Assembly (NCBI GenBank): GCA_938048445.1
Contig: CALIVE010000030.1
Location: 1 to 17,683, forward strand
Direction: 5' to 3'
Source of the DNA: Minisyncoccota bacterium
Lineage (GTDB): Bacteria; Patescibacteriota; Minisyncoccia; UBA6257; HR35
DNA: 17,683 bases
Position 1 is the stretch's first letter. Each line of letters opens with the position of its first letter. A model generated the notes under the pieces. It worked only from the letters and a program-made list of their open reading frames with translations. It searched no databases and was not told the origin of the DNA. Positions 7,581 to 13,824 of this stretch are shown here, piece after piece. A program made the translations under genes and the position numbers.

Positions 7581-8147
7581 ATGGAAAAACAAATCGATGA
7601 ACAATTAAAGGAAGAAATAGAAGAAGGACAATTGAAGGAAGATATAGCAGAGATTAAAGAAGAGGAAAATTTGGAAATTTTAAATGAAGTTGATTTGGAG
7701 GAAAAAACTAAAAAGCAAGAAGTTATTGAAGCACCTAAGATAGGCAATGGTAAATACATTGAAGGAATCGGAAGGCGTAAAGAAGCTGTAGCAAGAGTCA
7801 GAATATGGGATAACAATACTTCAGAAACCCTCCCAATTTATGTTAATGGACGATTGTATACTAATTATTTTCCAGCTCTATATTTACAAAAAACAGTTGA
7901 TGCTCCGTTAAGAAAATTGAGATTATTAAATCAATATTTAGTAACAGTTCAAGCAAAAGGAGGCGGGCTTCATGGACAAGCTGATGCAATAAAATTAGGT
8001 TTAGCAAGGGCATTAGTAAAATTAAACCCTGAGTGGAGACCAAAACTTAAAAAAGCTGGCTTCCTTACGAGAGATTCTCGTGAAATCGAAAGGAAGAAAT
8101 ATGGCTTGAAAAAGGCGAGAAAAGCTCCTCAATGGCATAAAAGATAA
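7581..8147 (+). CDS. rpsI: 30S ribosomal protein S9 with acidic N-terminal extension
   Basis: This is a small-subunit protein whose C-terminal tail reaches the decoding centre. The S9 core begins near residue 60 (GIGRRKEAVARVRI), continues through the KGGGLHGQADAIKLGLARAL segment, and ends with the characteristic KKARKAPQWHKR tail with terminal Lys-Arg. The first ~58 residues are extra: about 20 of the first 50 are Asp or Glu, and the stretch is probably disordered or helical. Total length is 188 aa against about 130 usually. Its stop overlaps the next start as TAATG. Confidence 0.96.
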   Translation: MEKQIDEQLKEEIEEGQLKEDIAEIKEEENLEILNEVDLEEKTKKQEVIEAPKIGNGKYIEGIGRRKEAVARVRIWDNNTSETLPIYVNGRLYTNYFPALYLQKTVDAPLRKLRLLNQYLVTVQAKGGGLHGQADAIKLGLARALVKLNPEWRPKLKKAGFLTRDSREIERKKYGLKKARKAPQWHKR

Positions 8148-9199
8148 TGAAAATAGATCTGACTTTATTTTCAATATTACTTATTTTAACTTTTTTAGGT
8201 TTATATACTTTTTATGGAATTTATTTAGTTTTAAGCGCCAAAGATCATTCTCAATATGGTAATCTATTTTTGAAATTTTTATTAGGAAATATCTTTTTGC
8301 CTTATATAATATTTTTTATTTTTTCTCTTTTAACTTGGAAAACAATTAAAAAAATTACTCTCCCTCTTTTTATTTTTTCTTTGATTTTTACAATCCTTGC
8401 TTTTTTACCTTTCTTTCAACTTCCTAATCAACCAACAGCGCGTTGGTTTTATTTCCAAAATATTTCTTTTCAACCAACAGAATTTCTCAAAATTTCAACT
8501 TTACTATTAATGGCTTTTTTAATAAATTTGATAAAGCGTAATAAGGATTATTTTTTTATCAGTTTATTTATTTTAGGATTTTGTGGATTTTTAATTTATA
8601 AACAACCGGCTTTGACTAATTTAATAATTTTTATCCTTGCAATCGTTGGTGGATTTTTGGGAGTAAAATTTTCTTTTAGAAATGTCTTAATAGTTGGGAT
8701 TTTAATTGTAATAATTTTTCTTGTCGGCTTAACCCAGGAATTTAGATTGAAAAGAGTTTTAGGTATTTTAAGTGGCGATGAAATAAATATTGCTTTTCAA
8801 TTAAGACAAACAAGATTAGCAATCAGTTCGGGAGGATTGTTTGGTAAAGGAATCGGTAATTCTGAATTCAAATTAATTGGAGTACCTCTAATGATGACAG
8901 ATTCAATTTTTGCAATTTTTGCTGAAGAAACAGGGTTCATAGGTTCTTTAATTTTAATATCATTATTTTTGAGTCTAATTTTTTATATATTTAATTTAGG
9001 CAGAAAGGTAAATAATGAAGAAAAAAAGTTTTTTGCATATGGATTTGGCACAATGATTTCTGTTCAAGTTTTTATCCATATAGCCTCCAATACAATTTTA
9101 ACTACTGGAGTTCCATTACCATTTTTTAGTTATGGTCCATCAAATATTATCGCTTTAATGATTGGTTTCGGCATTATAAATAGCTTAAAATATTCTTAA
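8147..9199 (+). CDS. ftsW: SEDS-family peptidoglycan polymerase (FtsW/RodA type, probably FtsW)
   Basis: This is an integral membrane glycosyltransferase that polymerises lipid II into glycan strands. The 350-aa protein has about ten hydrophobic segments. SEDS signatures are ARWFYFQNISFQPTEFLKI (98-116), the region around GLFGKGIGNS, and TDSIFAIFAEETGFIG (251-266) with the catalytic Asp252. PLPFFSYGPSN is near the C-terminus. The motif normally reading QPDLGT is here QPALTN, so its Asp is Ala155. The position directly before murG favours FtsW over RodA, but the sequence alone does not separate them. It is coupled to rpsI by a TAATG overlap. Confidence 0.88.
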   Translation: MKIDLTLFSILLILTFLGLYTFYGIYLVLSAKDHSQYGNLFLKFLLGNIFLPYIIFFIFSLLTWKTIKKITLPLFIFSLIFTILAFLPFFQLPNQPTARWFYFQNISFQPTEFLKISTLLLMAFLINLIKRNKDYFFISLFILGFCGFLIYKQPALTNLIIFILAIVGGFLGVKFSFRNVLIVGILIVIIFLVGLTQEFRLKRVLGILSGDEINIAFQLRQTRLAISSGGLFGKGIGNSEFKLIGVPLMMTDSIFAIFAEETGFIGSLILISLFLSLIFYIFNLGRKVNNEEKKFFAYGFGTMISVQVFIHIASNTILTTGVPLPFFSYGPSNIIALMIGFGIINSLKYS

Positions 9200-9202
9200 A
9201 CA

Positions 9203-10345
9203 ATGGAAGAAGTAAGAATCTGTTTAACCGGTGGAGGTACAGGAGGGCATCTTTTCCCTTTAATAAATGTTGCCAAAGCTTTAAAAAAAGAATTTGAAAT
9301 CAAAGGTTGGGATTATGAATTTTTCTATTTAGGTGCAAAACCTTTTATGGAAGAAATTTTAGAAAAAGAAGGCATTCAAGTTATTATAATTCCTTCAGCG
9401 AAATGGAGAAGATATTTTGATATTAAAAATTTTTTAGATATTCTTAAATTCCCTTTTGGCTTTTTAAAAGCCCTTTTTGTTCTTTTTATAAAAATGCCCA
9501 ATTTTGTTTTTTCTAAGGGAGGTTATGGTACCTTAGAAGTTGTTTTAGCTGCTTGGTTTTTAAGAATTCCTGTTATTATCCATGAATCTGATTCAATTCC
9601 TGGGATAAGTAATAAAATTGCAGGAAAATTTGCAAAAAGAGTAGCTGTTAATTTCCAAAAGGCAATGAAATACTTTAATCCTAAAAAAACTGCATTGATT
9701 GGACAACCATTGGATCCAGATTTTGATGAAATTTATCCAAGTGAAGAAGATTACAAAAAATGGAACTTAGATAAAAATCTTCCTCTAATTTTGGTTTTAG
9801 GTGGATCTCAAGGTTCTTTAAAAATTAATGAAACTATTATATTTTCTCTTGATACGCTTTTAAAATTAGGTCAAGTCGTTCATCAATTAGGTCCTAAGCT
9901 TTACCGGGAATATAGTCAAATTGCTTCTGGATTTATATTAGAAAATATTCCAACAAAAAAGATATATTATCATCCGGTAGATTTTATCGAACATCAAGAT
10001 TTAATTAAACTTCTTAAAATGTCTACTTTAATTATTGCTAGAGCTGGAGCAGGTACAATCTTTGAAATAGCTGCAGTTGGTAAACCTTCAATTTTAATTC
10101 CTTTACCAGAAACAACAGGAGGTAGGCACCAAATTGAAAATGCTTATGAATATTCCCAGGCAGGAGCTTGTATTGTGATTGAAGAAAAAAATTTTACTCC
10201 ACCTATATTTAGCAGTGTTGTTAAAAAAGTAATGCATGATGAAAAATTAAGAGAAGAAATGAGCAAGCATGCTTTAGAATTTTCGAAAAAAGATGCAACC
10301 AAAATTTTAGCTACCGAATTAATGTTATTAATATCAGAAGAATGA
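9203..10345 (+). CDS. murG: UDP-GlcNAc:lipid I GlcNAc transferase MurG
   Basis: This membrane-associated GT-B enzyme converts lipid I to lipid II on the cytoplasmic face. The 380-aa protein has the N-terminal glycine-rich loop TGGGTGGHLFP (about 9-19) and a membrane-facing basic/hydrophobic patch around residues 65-95. The acceptor-domain segment contains IPVIIHESD, where HEQN is usual. The C-terminal domain has LGGSQGSLKINE and the UDP-GlcNAc-binding stretch RAGAGTIFEIAAVGKPSILIP. The start codon is 3 nt after the SEDS stop, with no Shine-Dalgarno sequence. The stop overlaps the next start by 4 nt (ATGA). The SEDS-murG pairing places successive lipid II steps together. Confidence 0.95.
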   Translation: MEEVRICLTGGGTGGHLFPLINVAKALKKEFEIKGWDYEFFYLGAKPFMEEILEKEGIQVIIIPSAKWRRYFDIKNFLDILKFPFGFLKALFVLFIKMPNFVFSKGGYGTLEVVLAAWFLRIPVIIHESDSIPGISNKIAGKFAKRVAVNFQKAMKYFNPKKTALIGQPLDPDFDEIYPSEEDYKKWNLDKNLPLILVLGGSQGSLKINETIIFSLDTLLKLGQVVHQLGPKLYREYSQIASGFILENIPTKKIYYHPVDFIEHQDLIKLLKMSTLIIARAGAGTIFEIAAVGKPSILIPLPETTGGRHQIENAYEYSQAGACIVIEEKNFTPPIFSSVVKKVMHDEKLREEMSKHALEFSKKDATKILATELMLLISEE

Positions 10346-10653
10346 AAGAAATTCTTGATGACTACTTATATAATTTAGCCTTAGTTATTTTAATTTGGAT
10401 AATTTATATTTTCGATTATATTTTGATTAAAGAACCTCAAATTGTATTTTTGTTTCATTTCTATCCTGAAGAGTTTTATCTTCTTCCTCGGAATACTATT
10501 TTTATTTTTCCTATTGCTTTTTCTTTTACAATCTTATATAATTTATTTTTGGGGAAATTAGGAGTTAAAAAGGATTTTGTCAATAAATTAAACACCATAA
10601 TTTTCTTTTTAGCTCTTATGGCTGGAGTTTACTTTTTTTTGATTAATTATTAA
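10342..10653 (+). CDS. Uncharacterised small membrane protein
   Basis: I do not recognise this 103-aa protein. It shows three hydrophobic segments (about residues 10-28, 49-69 and 84-102), with short charged loops between them (IKEPQ; GKLGVKKDFVNKLN). No cysteine or catalytic signature is visible. It starts within the murG stop (ATGA overlap) and ends 7 nt before rplU, so it is certainly part of the operon, and coupling suggests it is translated. Membrane topology and position after murG suggest a cell-envelope role, which is inference only. Confidence 0.75.
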   Translation: MKEILDDYLYNLALVILIWIIYIFDYILIKEPQIVFLFHFYPEEFYLLPRNTIFIFPIAFSFTILYNLFLGKLGVKKDFVNKLNTIIFFLALMAGVYFFLINY

Positions 10654-10660
10654 GACGAAA

Positions 10661-10972
10661 ATGTTAGCAGTCATTGAGGTAGGAGGAAAGCAATACTTAG
10701 TTAAAGAAGGTAGTCGAATAATAACTGATAAGTTGAATAAGAAACCGAATGAGGAGGTAAATTTTGATAAAGTTTTACTTTTGGCAAAAAATAACGAAAT
10801 AAAAATTGGCCAACCTTATATTGAAAATTGTATAGTTAAGGGAAAGATTTTAAGAAATATTAAGAAAAAGATATTAATAATAAAATTCAAGCCAAAGACA
10901 CGTTATCGAAAGAAAAAAGGATATAAGCACTATTTTGATGAAATTTTAATTGAAGAGCTAAAAGTTCATTAA
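10661..10972 (+). CDS. rplU: 50S ribosomal protein L21
   Basis: This 103-aa large-subunit protein has the L21 signatures AVIEVGGKQYLVKEGS at the N-terminus, the central KIGQPYIENCIVKGKI segment, and KFKPKTRYRKKKGYKHYF with basic rRNA-contacting residues. Length is normal. The usual partner rpmA (L27) does not follow; two tRNA genes begin 19 nt after the stop instead. It is the last protein-coding gene of the rplM-led operon. Confidence 0.96.
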   Translation: MLAVIEVGGKQYLVKEGSRIITDKLNKKPNEEVNFDKVLLLAKNNEIKIGQPYIENCIVKGKILRNIKKKILIIKFKPKTRYRKKKGYKHYFDEILIEELKVH

Positions 10973-10991
10973 TTTATAATTTATTTTAGAA

Positions 10992-11064
10992 GCTCCCGTA
11001 GCTCAATTGGTAGAGCAGGGGCCTCTTAAGCCCAAGGTTGCAGGTTCGAGTCCTGCCGGGAGCA
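10992..11064 (+). tRNA. tRNA-Lys (anticodon CTT)
   Basis: A 73-nt cloverleaf is visible. The acceptor is GCTCCCG/CGGGAGC with A73. The D arm is GCTC/GAGC. The anticodon arm is GGGGC-CTCTTAA-GCCCA, giving anticodon CTT; the outermost stem pair G27-A43 is a mismatch. The T arm is GCAGG-TTCGAGT-CCTGC. No CCA is encoded. It is 19 nt after rplU and 7 nt before tRNA-His, probably on the same transcript. Confidence 0.95.
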
Positions 11065-11071
11065 ATTATGC

Positions 11072-11146
11072 GGTGGGCGTAGCTCAACTGGTTAGAGCGG
11101 AGGCCTGTGGAGCCTCAGGTTGCGGGTTCAAATCCCGTCGCCCACC
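11072..11146 (+). tRNA. tRNA-His (anticodon GTG), including encoded G-1
   Basis: The acceptor GTGGGCG pairs with CGCCCAC. The D arm is GCTC/GAGC, the anticodon arm is GAGGC-CTGTGGA-GCCTC (anticodon GTG), and the T arm is GCGGG-TTCAAAT-CCCGT. A genomic G at 11072 pairs with C73 at 11146, giving the G-1:C73 pair required by bacterial histidyl-tRNA synthetase. No full CCA is encoded; the bases after C73 are CAT. Confidence 0.96.
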
Positions 11147-11192
11147 CATCTGTGAAATATCTTTTGAATAAATTTTTTGATTGTTTATATAA

Positions 11193-11429
11193 TTACTTTT
11201 GCACAGTATATCTCATTCTAGATATAGCTTTCTCATTCTTGTTTAAGACTTTAATCAAAGCACTAAAACTTGGGGTTTTAAAGTTTAAGATAGTTGATGT
11301 TCCTATACCTTCATCAAAAGACCAATAACCTACTAATCCTGAATGAGGTGAAGGTAATTTTAAATTATTTCCTACTTCATATAAAATAGGTCTAATGAAG
11401 CAGTAGATTTTTTGCTTTTGGGCCCGAAT
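11193..11429 (-). pseudogene. Remnant of a LamG/concanavalin-A-like (pilin-associated) protein
   Basis: On the minus strand a stop-to-stop frame of 78 codons contains a segment reading RPILYEVGNNLKLPSPH, then SGLVGYWSFDEGIGTS. The GYWSFDEG.GT motif is the typical opening of LamG-type (Laminin_G_3/ConA-like) domains, which in Patescibacteria often follow a prepilin-type stalk. After this the expected continuation (a D.SGN.N.G stretch) is missing and the sequence turns into an unrelated 33-residue tail. There is no suitable start codon before the motif and no room for a full domain. The frame is therefore best read as a decayed or truncated fragment. It fills most of the 288-bp gap between tRNA-His and the glycosyltransferase gene; nothing else was recognised there. 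Confidence 0.5.
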
Positions 11430-11434
11430 TTATA

Positions 11435-12043
11435 TTATTTCTTCAAAAAATAATAAAATAGTTCCCAGTACATTCGCAGTGTTCTTTTTAAACCCTGTCT
11501 AAATCCATATTTTTTTATCTTATGAACATTTCTAACACCCTTCATTTTTACATACTTCATTTTTAAATTTAGCTCTCTTATTCTGTCATTAAGTAAATTT
11601 TCGACATTATAATCACTGTTTTTTAATTTTTTAATAAAATCCTTATCATCAAAGATAAATTTTTTTACTGTTCGAAGACCAGAATATTTATTTGCTACAA
11701 AAGGAATATTCGAACCAATGGTCATTTCAACTTCATTATTAAGGACGGGTTTTACTAATCTATATAAGTTTTCATAATTCAGACCACGTAAATCAGCATC
11801 AACTAATAAAATAATATCTCCTTGAGCATATTTTAAACCTTCAACAATAGCTCCGCCTTTGCCTAAATTCTTTTCTAATCTTATAACCTTTACTTCTAAG
11901 GATTCAGCAATCTCAGCTGTTTTATCTGTTGAACCATCAGAAATTACAATTATTTCATCTACAAAATTACAAGTTTTTACTACTTCAATCACATCTTTTA
12001 TATACTTTTCTTCGTTATAAGCAGGTATAAGACAACTTATCAT
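11435..12043 (-). CDS. Family 2 glycosyltransferase (GT-A fold)
   Basis: This 202-aa, apparently soluble protein has the GT2 fold. The N-terminal strand is SCLIPAYNEEKYI, the nucleotide-binding motif is SDGSTDKT (35-42), LGKGGAIVEGL is at 60-70, and the metal-binding DxD is DAD (82-84) in ILLVDADLRGL. The pattern resembles GT2 enzymes of the glucosyl-3-phosphoglycerate synthase/polyprenyl-phosphate glycosyltransferase group, but donor and acceptor cannot be assigned. No membrane segment is visible. At 202 aa it is short for the family, and the C-terminus is basic. A TATAAT ends 7 nt before the ATG. It is divergent from the ilvE-like gene. Confidence 0.85.
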   Translation of the reverse strand: MISCLIPAYNEEKYIKDVIEVVKTCNFVDEIIVISDGSTDKTAEIAESLEVKVIRLEKNLGKGGAIVEGLKYAQGDIILLVDADLRGLNYENLYRLVKPVLNNEVEMTIGSNIPFVANKYSGLRTVKKFIFDDKDFIKKLKNSDYNVENLLNDRIRELNLKMKYVKMKGVRNVHKIKKYGFRQGLKRTLRMYWELFYYFLKK

Positions 12044-12050
12044 TTTTAAA

Positions 12051-12056
12051 ATTATA
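12051..12056 (-). promoter_or_regulatory. -10 box of the glycosyltransferase gene (TATAAT)
   Basis: A perfect TATAAT on the minus strand is followed by 7 nt (TTTAAAA) and the ATG, the same geometry as miaA and dnaG. It is only 3 bp from the opposing -10 box of the ilvE-like gene. Confidence 0.6.
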
Positions 12057-12059
12057 GTT

Positions 12060-12065
12060 TAAAAT
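12060..12065 (+). promoter_or_regulatory. Probable -10 box of the ilvE-pheA-tyrA operon (TAAAAT)
   Basis: TAAAAT is followed by 8 nt and the ATG at 12074. There is no Shine-Dalgarno sequence in the 30-bp intergenic region, which suits a leaderless start. The region is nearly all A/T, so chance matches are easier here. Confidence 0.45.
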
Positions 12066-12073
12066 TTTTTTTA

Positions 12074-12973
12074 ATGAAGGTAAAATACGTTTGGTTGAAT
12101 GGAAAATTTATTAGGTGGGAAAAAGCCAATGTTCATCTTTTAACTCACGCCCTTCATTACGGATCTGGAGTTTTTGAAGGAATAAGATTTTATAAGGTTA
12201 AAAATGGCTCTGCTATTTTTAGATTAAATGACCATTTAATTCGTCTTTTCAATTCAGCTAAAGCTTTAAAAATTAAAATACCTTATTCAAAAACTGAGCT
12301 TAAAAAAGCTACTATCGATTTAATAAAACTGAACAAAATCGAAGAAGGGTATCTTCGACCAATAGTTTTTTACAGCTTCGGAACTATAGGTTTGAATCCT
12401 CTTAAGAATAAAATCGAAGTAGGGATTTTAGCAATCCCTTTTGGTAAGTATCTATCAGGTCCAATTAGAGTAAAAATTTCTAAATTTTTAAGATTACACC
12501 CTAAATCAGTTATTCATTCAGCTAAAGTTTGTGGTTATTATATCAATTCTATATTTGCTCTTTTAGATGCTAAAGAAAACGGATTTGACGAAGCAATTTT
12601 GTTAGATTATCGAGGATTTATAGCTGAAGGTTCGGGAGAGAATGTTTTCATTGTTAAAAATAAAATTCTTTATACTCCTAAAACTGACTCTATTTTACCT
12701 GGAATTACGCGAGATACTGTTTTTAAAATTGCAGAACTTTTGAAAATAAAAATTAAAGAAAAAGATATTTCTATAGAAGAATTCAAAAATGCTGATGAAA
12801 TATTTTTAACAGGTACAGCTGCAGAGATTATTCCAGTTATTCAAGTTGATAATAAATTAATTAATAAAGGGAAGATTGGAGAGATAACTTTAAAAATTCA
12901 GGAAATTTATAGTAAACTTGTGAGAGGAGAAATTAAAAAATTTTATCATTGGCTTACTCTTGTTAAAAAATAA
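12074..12973 (+). CDS. ilvE: Branched-chain amino acid aminotransferase-like PLP enzyme (fold type IV)
   Basis: This is a PLP-dependent transaminase. The 299-aa protein has HALHYGSGVFEGIR (27-40), the catalytic lysine at Lys151 in HSAKVCGYYINS, and the cofactor-binding stretches FIAEGSGENVFIV and PGITRDTV. FLTGTAAEIIPV completes the phosphate-cup region. Length and motif order fit IlvE. It heads a coupled operon with pheA and a tyrA fusion, so its physiological substrates may include phenylpyruvate and 4-hydroxyphenylpyruvate; that is inferred from context. Several fold IV relatives differ only in specificity, so IlvE itself is not certain. Its stop overlaps the next start (TAATG). Confidence 0.85.
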   Translation: MKVKYVWLNGKFIRWEKANVHLLTHALHYGSGVFEGIRFYKVKNGSAIFRLNDHLIRLFNSAKALKIKIPYSKTELKKATIDLIKLNKIEEGYLRPIVFYSFGTIGLNPLKNKIEVGILAIPFGKYLSGPIRVKISKFLRLHPKSVIHSAKVCGYYINSIFALLDAKENGFDEAILLDYRGFIAEGSGENVFIVKNKILYTPKTDSILPGITRDTVFKIAELLKIKIKEKDISIEEFKNADEIFLTGTAAEIIPVIQVDNKLINKGKIGEITLKIQEIYSKLVRGEIKKFYHWLTLVKK

Positions 12974-13824
12974 TGAAAATTAAAATAGGAATTCAGGGGA
13001 TTAAAGGTTCTTTTTCTTATTTGGCTAGTAAAAAATTTTTTGGTAGTAAAGAGATTAATTTTGAAGAATTTAACAATTTTAAAAGAATCTTTGAAGCTTT
13101 AGAAAACAAGGAGATTGATTACGGAGTGATACCAATCGAAAATTCAATTGCTGGTTCAGTTTATGAAAATTATGATTACCTTAATAAATTTAATGTTAAA
13201 ATTTGTGGAGAAGTATTTTTAAAAATTGAACATTTTCTTTTAGGATTAAAAACTACATTACCTAAGAAATTACATTTAAAACTTTTAAGAAAAATTTATT
13301 CCCATCCTAAAGCTTTAGAGCAATGTCAAAAATTTTTTGAGAAATATTCTTATCTTGAAAAAATTGCCTATTTTGATACTGCTACAGCTGCGAAATTTGT
13401 AGCCGAAGCGAATGATTTAACTTTAGGAGCTATTGCAAGTAGAGAGTGCCAAAAACTTTATAATTTGAGAATCTTGAAAGAAAATATTGAAGATTTTAAA
13501 AATAATTACACGAGATTTTTAATTATTTGTAATGCACAAAAATATAAACCTCCCAAGAATTTCAATAAATGCTCACTTATTTTTATTTTACCTCATAAGC
13601 CAGGTAGTTTATATCGAGCTTTAGAAGTTTTTGCTAAAAACAATATCAATCTTACCAAAATAGAATCAAGACCCATTCCTCAAAAGCCATTTGAATATTT
13701 TTTCTTTTTAGATTTTGAATTTCCCGAAAATCTTAGAAAAAACCTTGAAAAAATTTTAAAAGAATTCAAGAAAAAAACTTTAATGATTAAATTATTAGGG
13801 TTTTATAAATCGGCAAAAATTTGA
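12973..13824 (+). CDS. pheA: Prephenate dehydratase with regulatory ACT domain
   Basis: The enzyme converts prephenate to phenylpyruvate, the last committed step to Phe. The 283-aa protein has the bilobed catalytic domain with GIKGSFS near residue 10, IPIENSIAGSV (53-63), YSHPKALEQC (109-118) and FDTATAA (134-140). The diagnostic NYTRF has Thr180-Arg181-Phe182. An ACT domain follows from about residue 200, with KPGSLYRALEVF and the phenylalanine-binding ESRP (231-234), so feedback inhibition by Phe is expected. Unlike E. coli PheA there is no chorismate mutase domain; that is fused to the downstream gene. Start and stop both overlap neighbours by one base. Confidence 0.95.
   Translation: MKIKIGIQGIKGSFSYLASKKFFGSKEINFEEFNNFKRIFEALENKEIDYGVIPIENSIAGSVYENYDYLNKFNVKICGEVFLKIEHFLLGLKTTLPKKLHLKLLRKIYSHPKALEQCQKFFEKYSYLEKIAYFDTATAAKFVAEANDLTLGAIASRECQKLYNLRILKENIEDFKNNYTRFLIICNAQKYKPPKNFNKCSLIFILPHKPGSLYRALEVFAKNNINLTKIESRPIPQKPFEYFFFLDFEFPENLRKNLEKILKEFKKKTLMIKLLGFYKSAKI

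Noticed and set aside
7571..7816. Minus-strand open frame of 81 codons across rpsI
   Set aside because: It is antisense to the acidic S9 extension, whose glutamate-rich codons give serine- and phenylalanine-rich complements; there is no start signal.
11159..11192. Rho-independent terminator after tRNA-His
   Set aside because: A short T run is present, but no G/C-rich hairpin precedes it.
11107..11328. Plus-strand open frame of 73 codons starting inside tRNA-His
   Set aside because: It begins within the tRNA anticodon region and lies antisense to the LamG-like remnant; it has no promoter or recognisable protein features.
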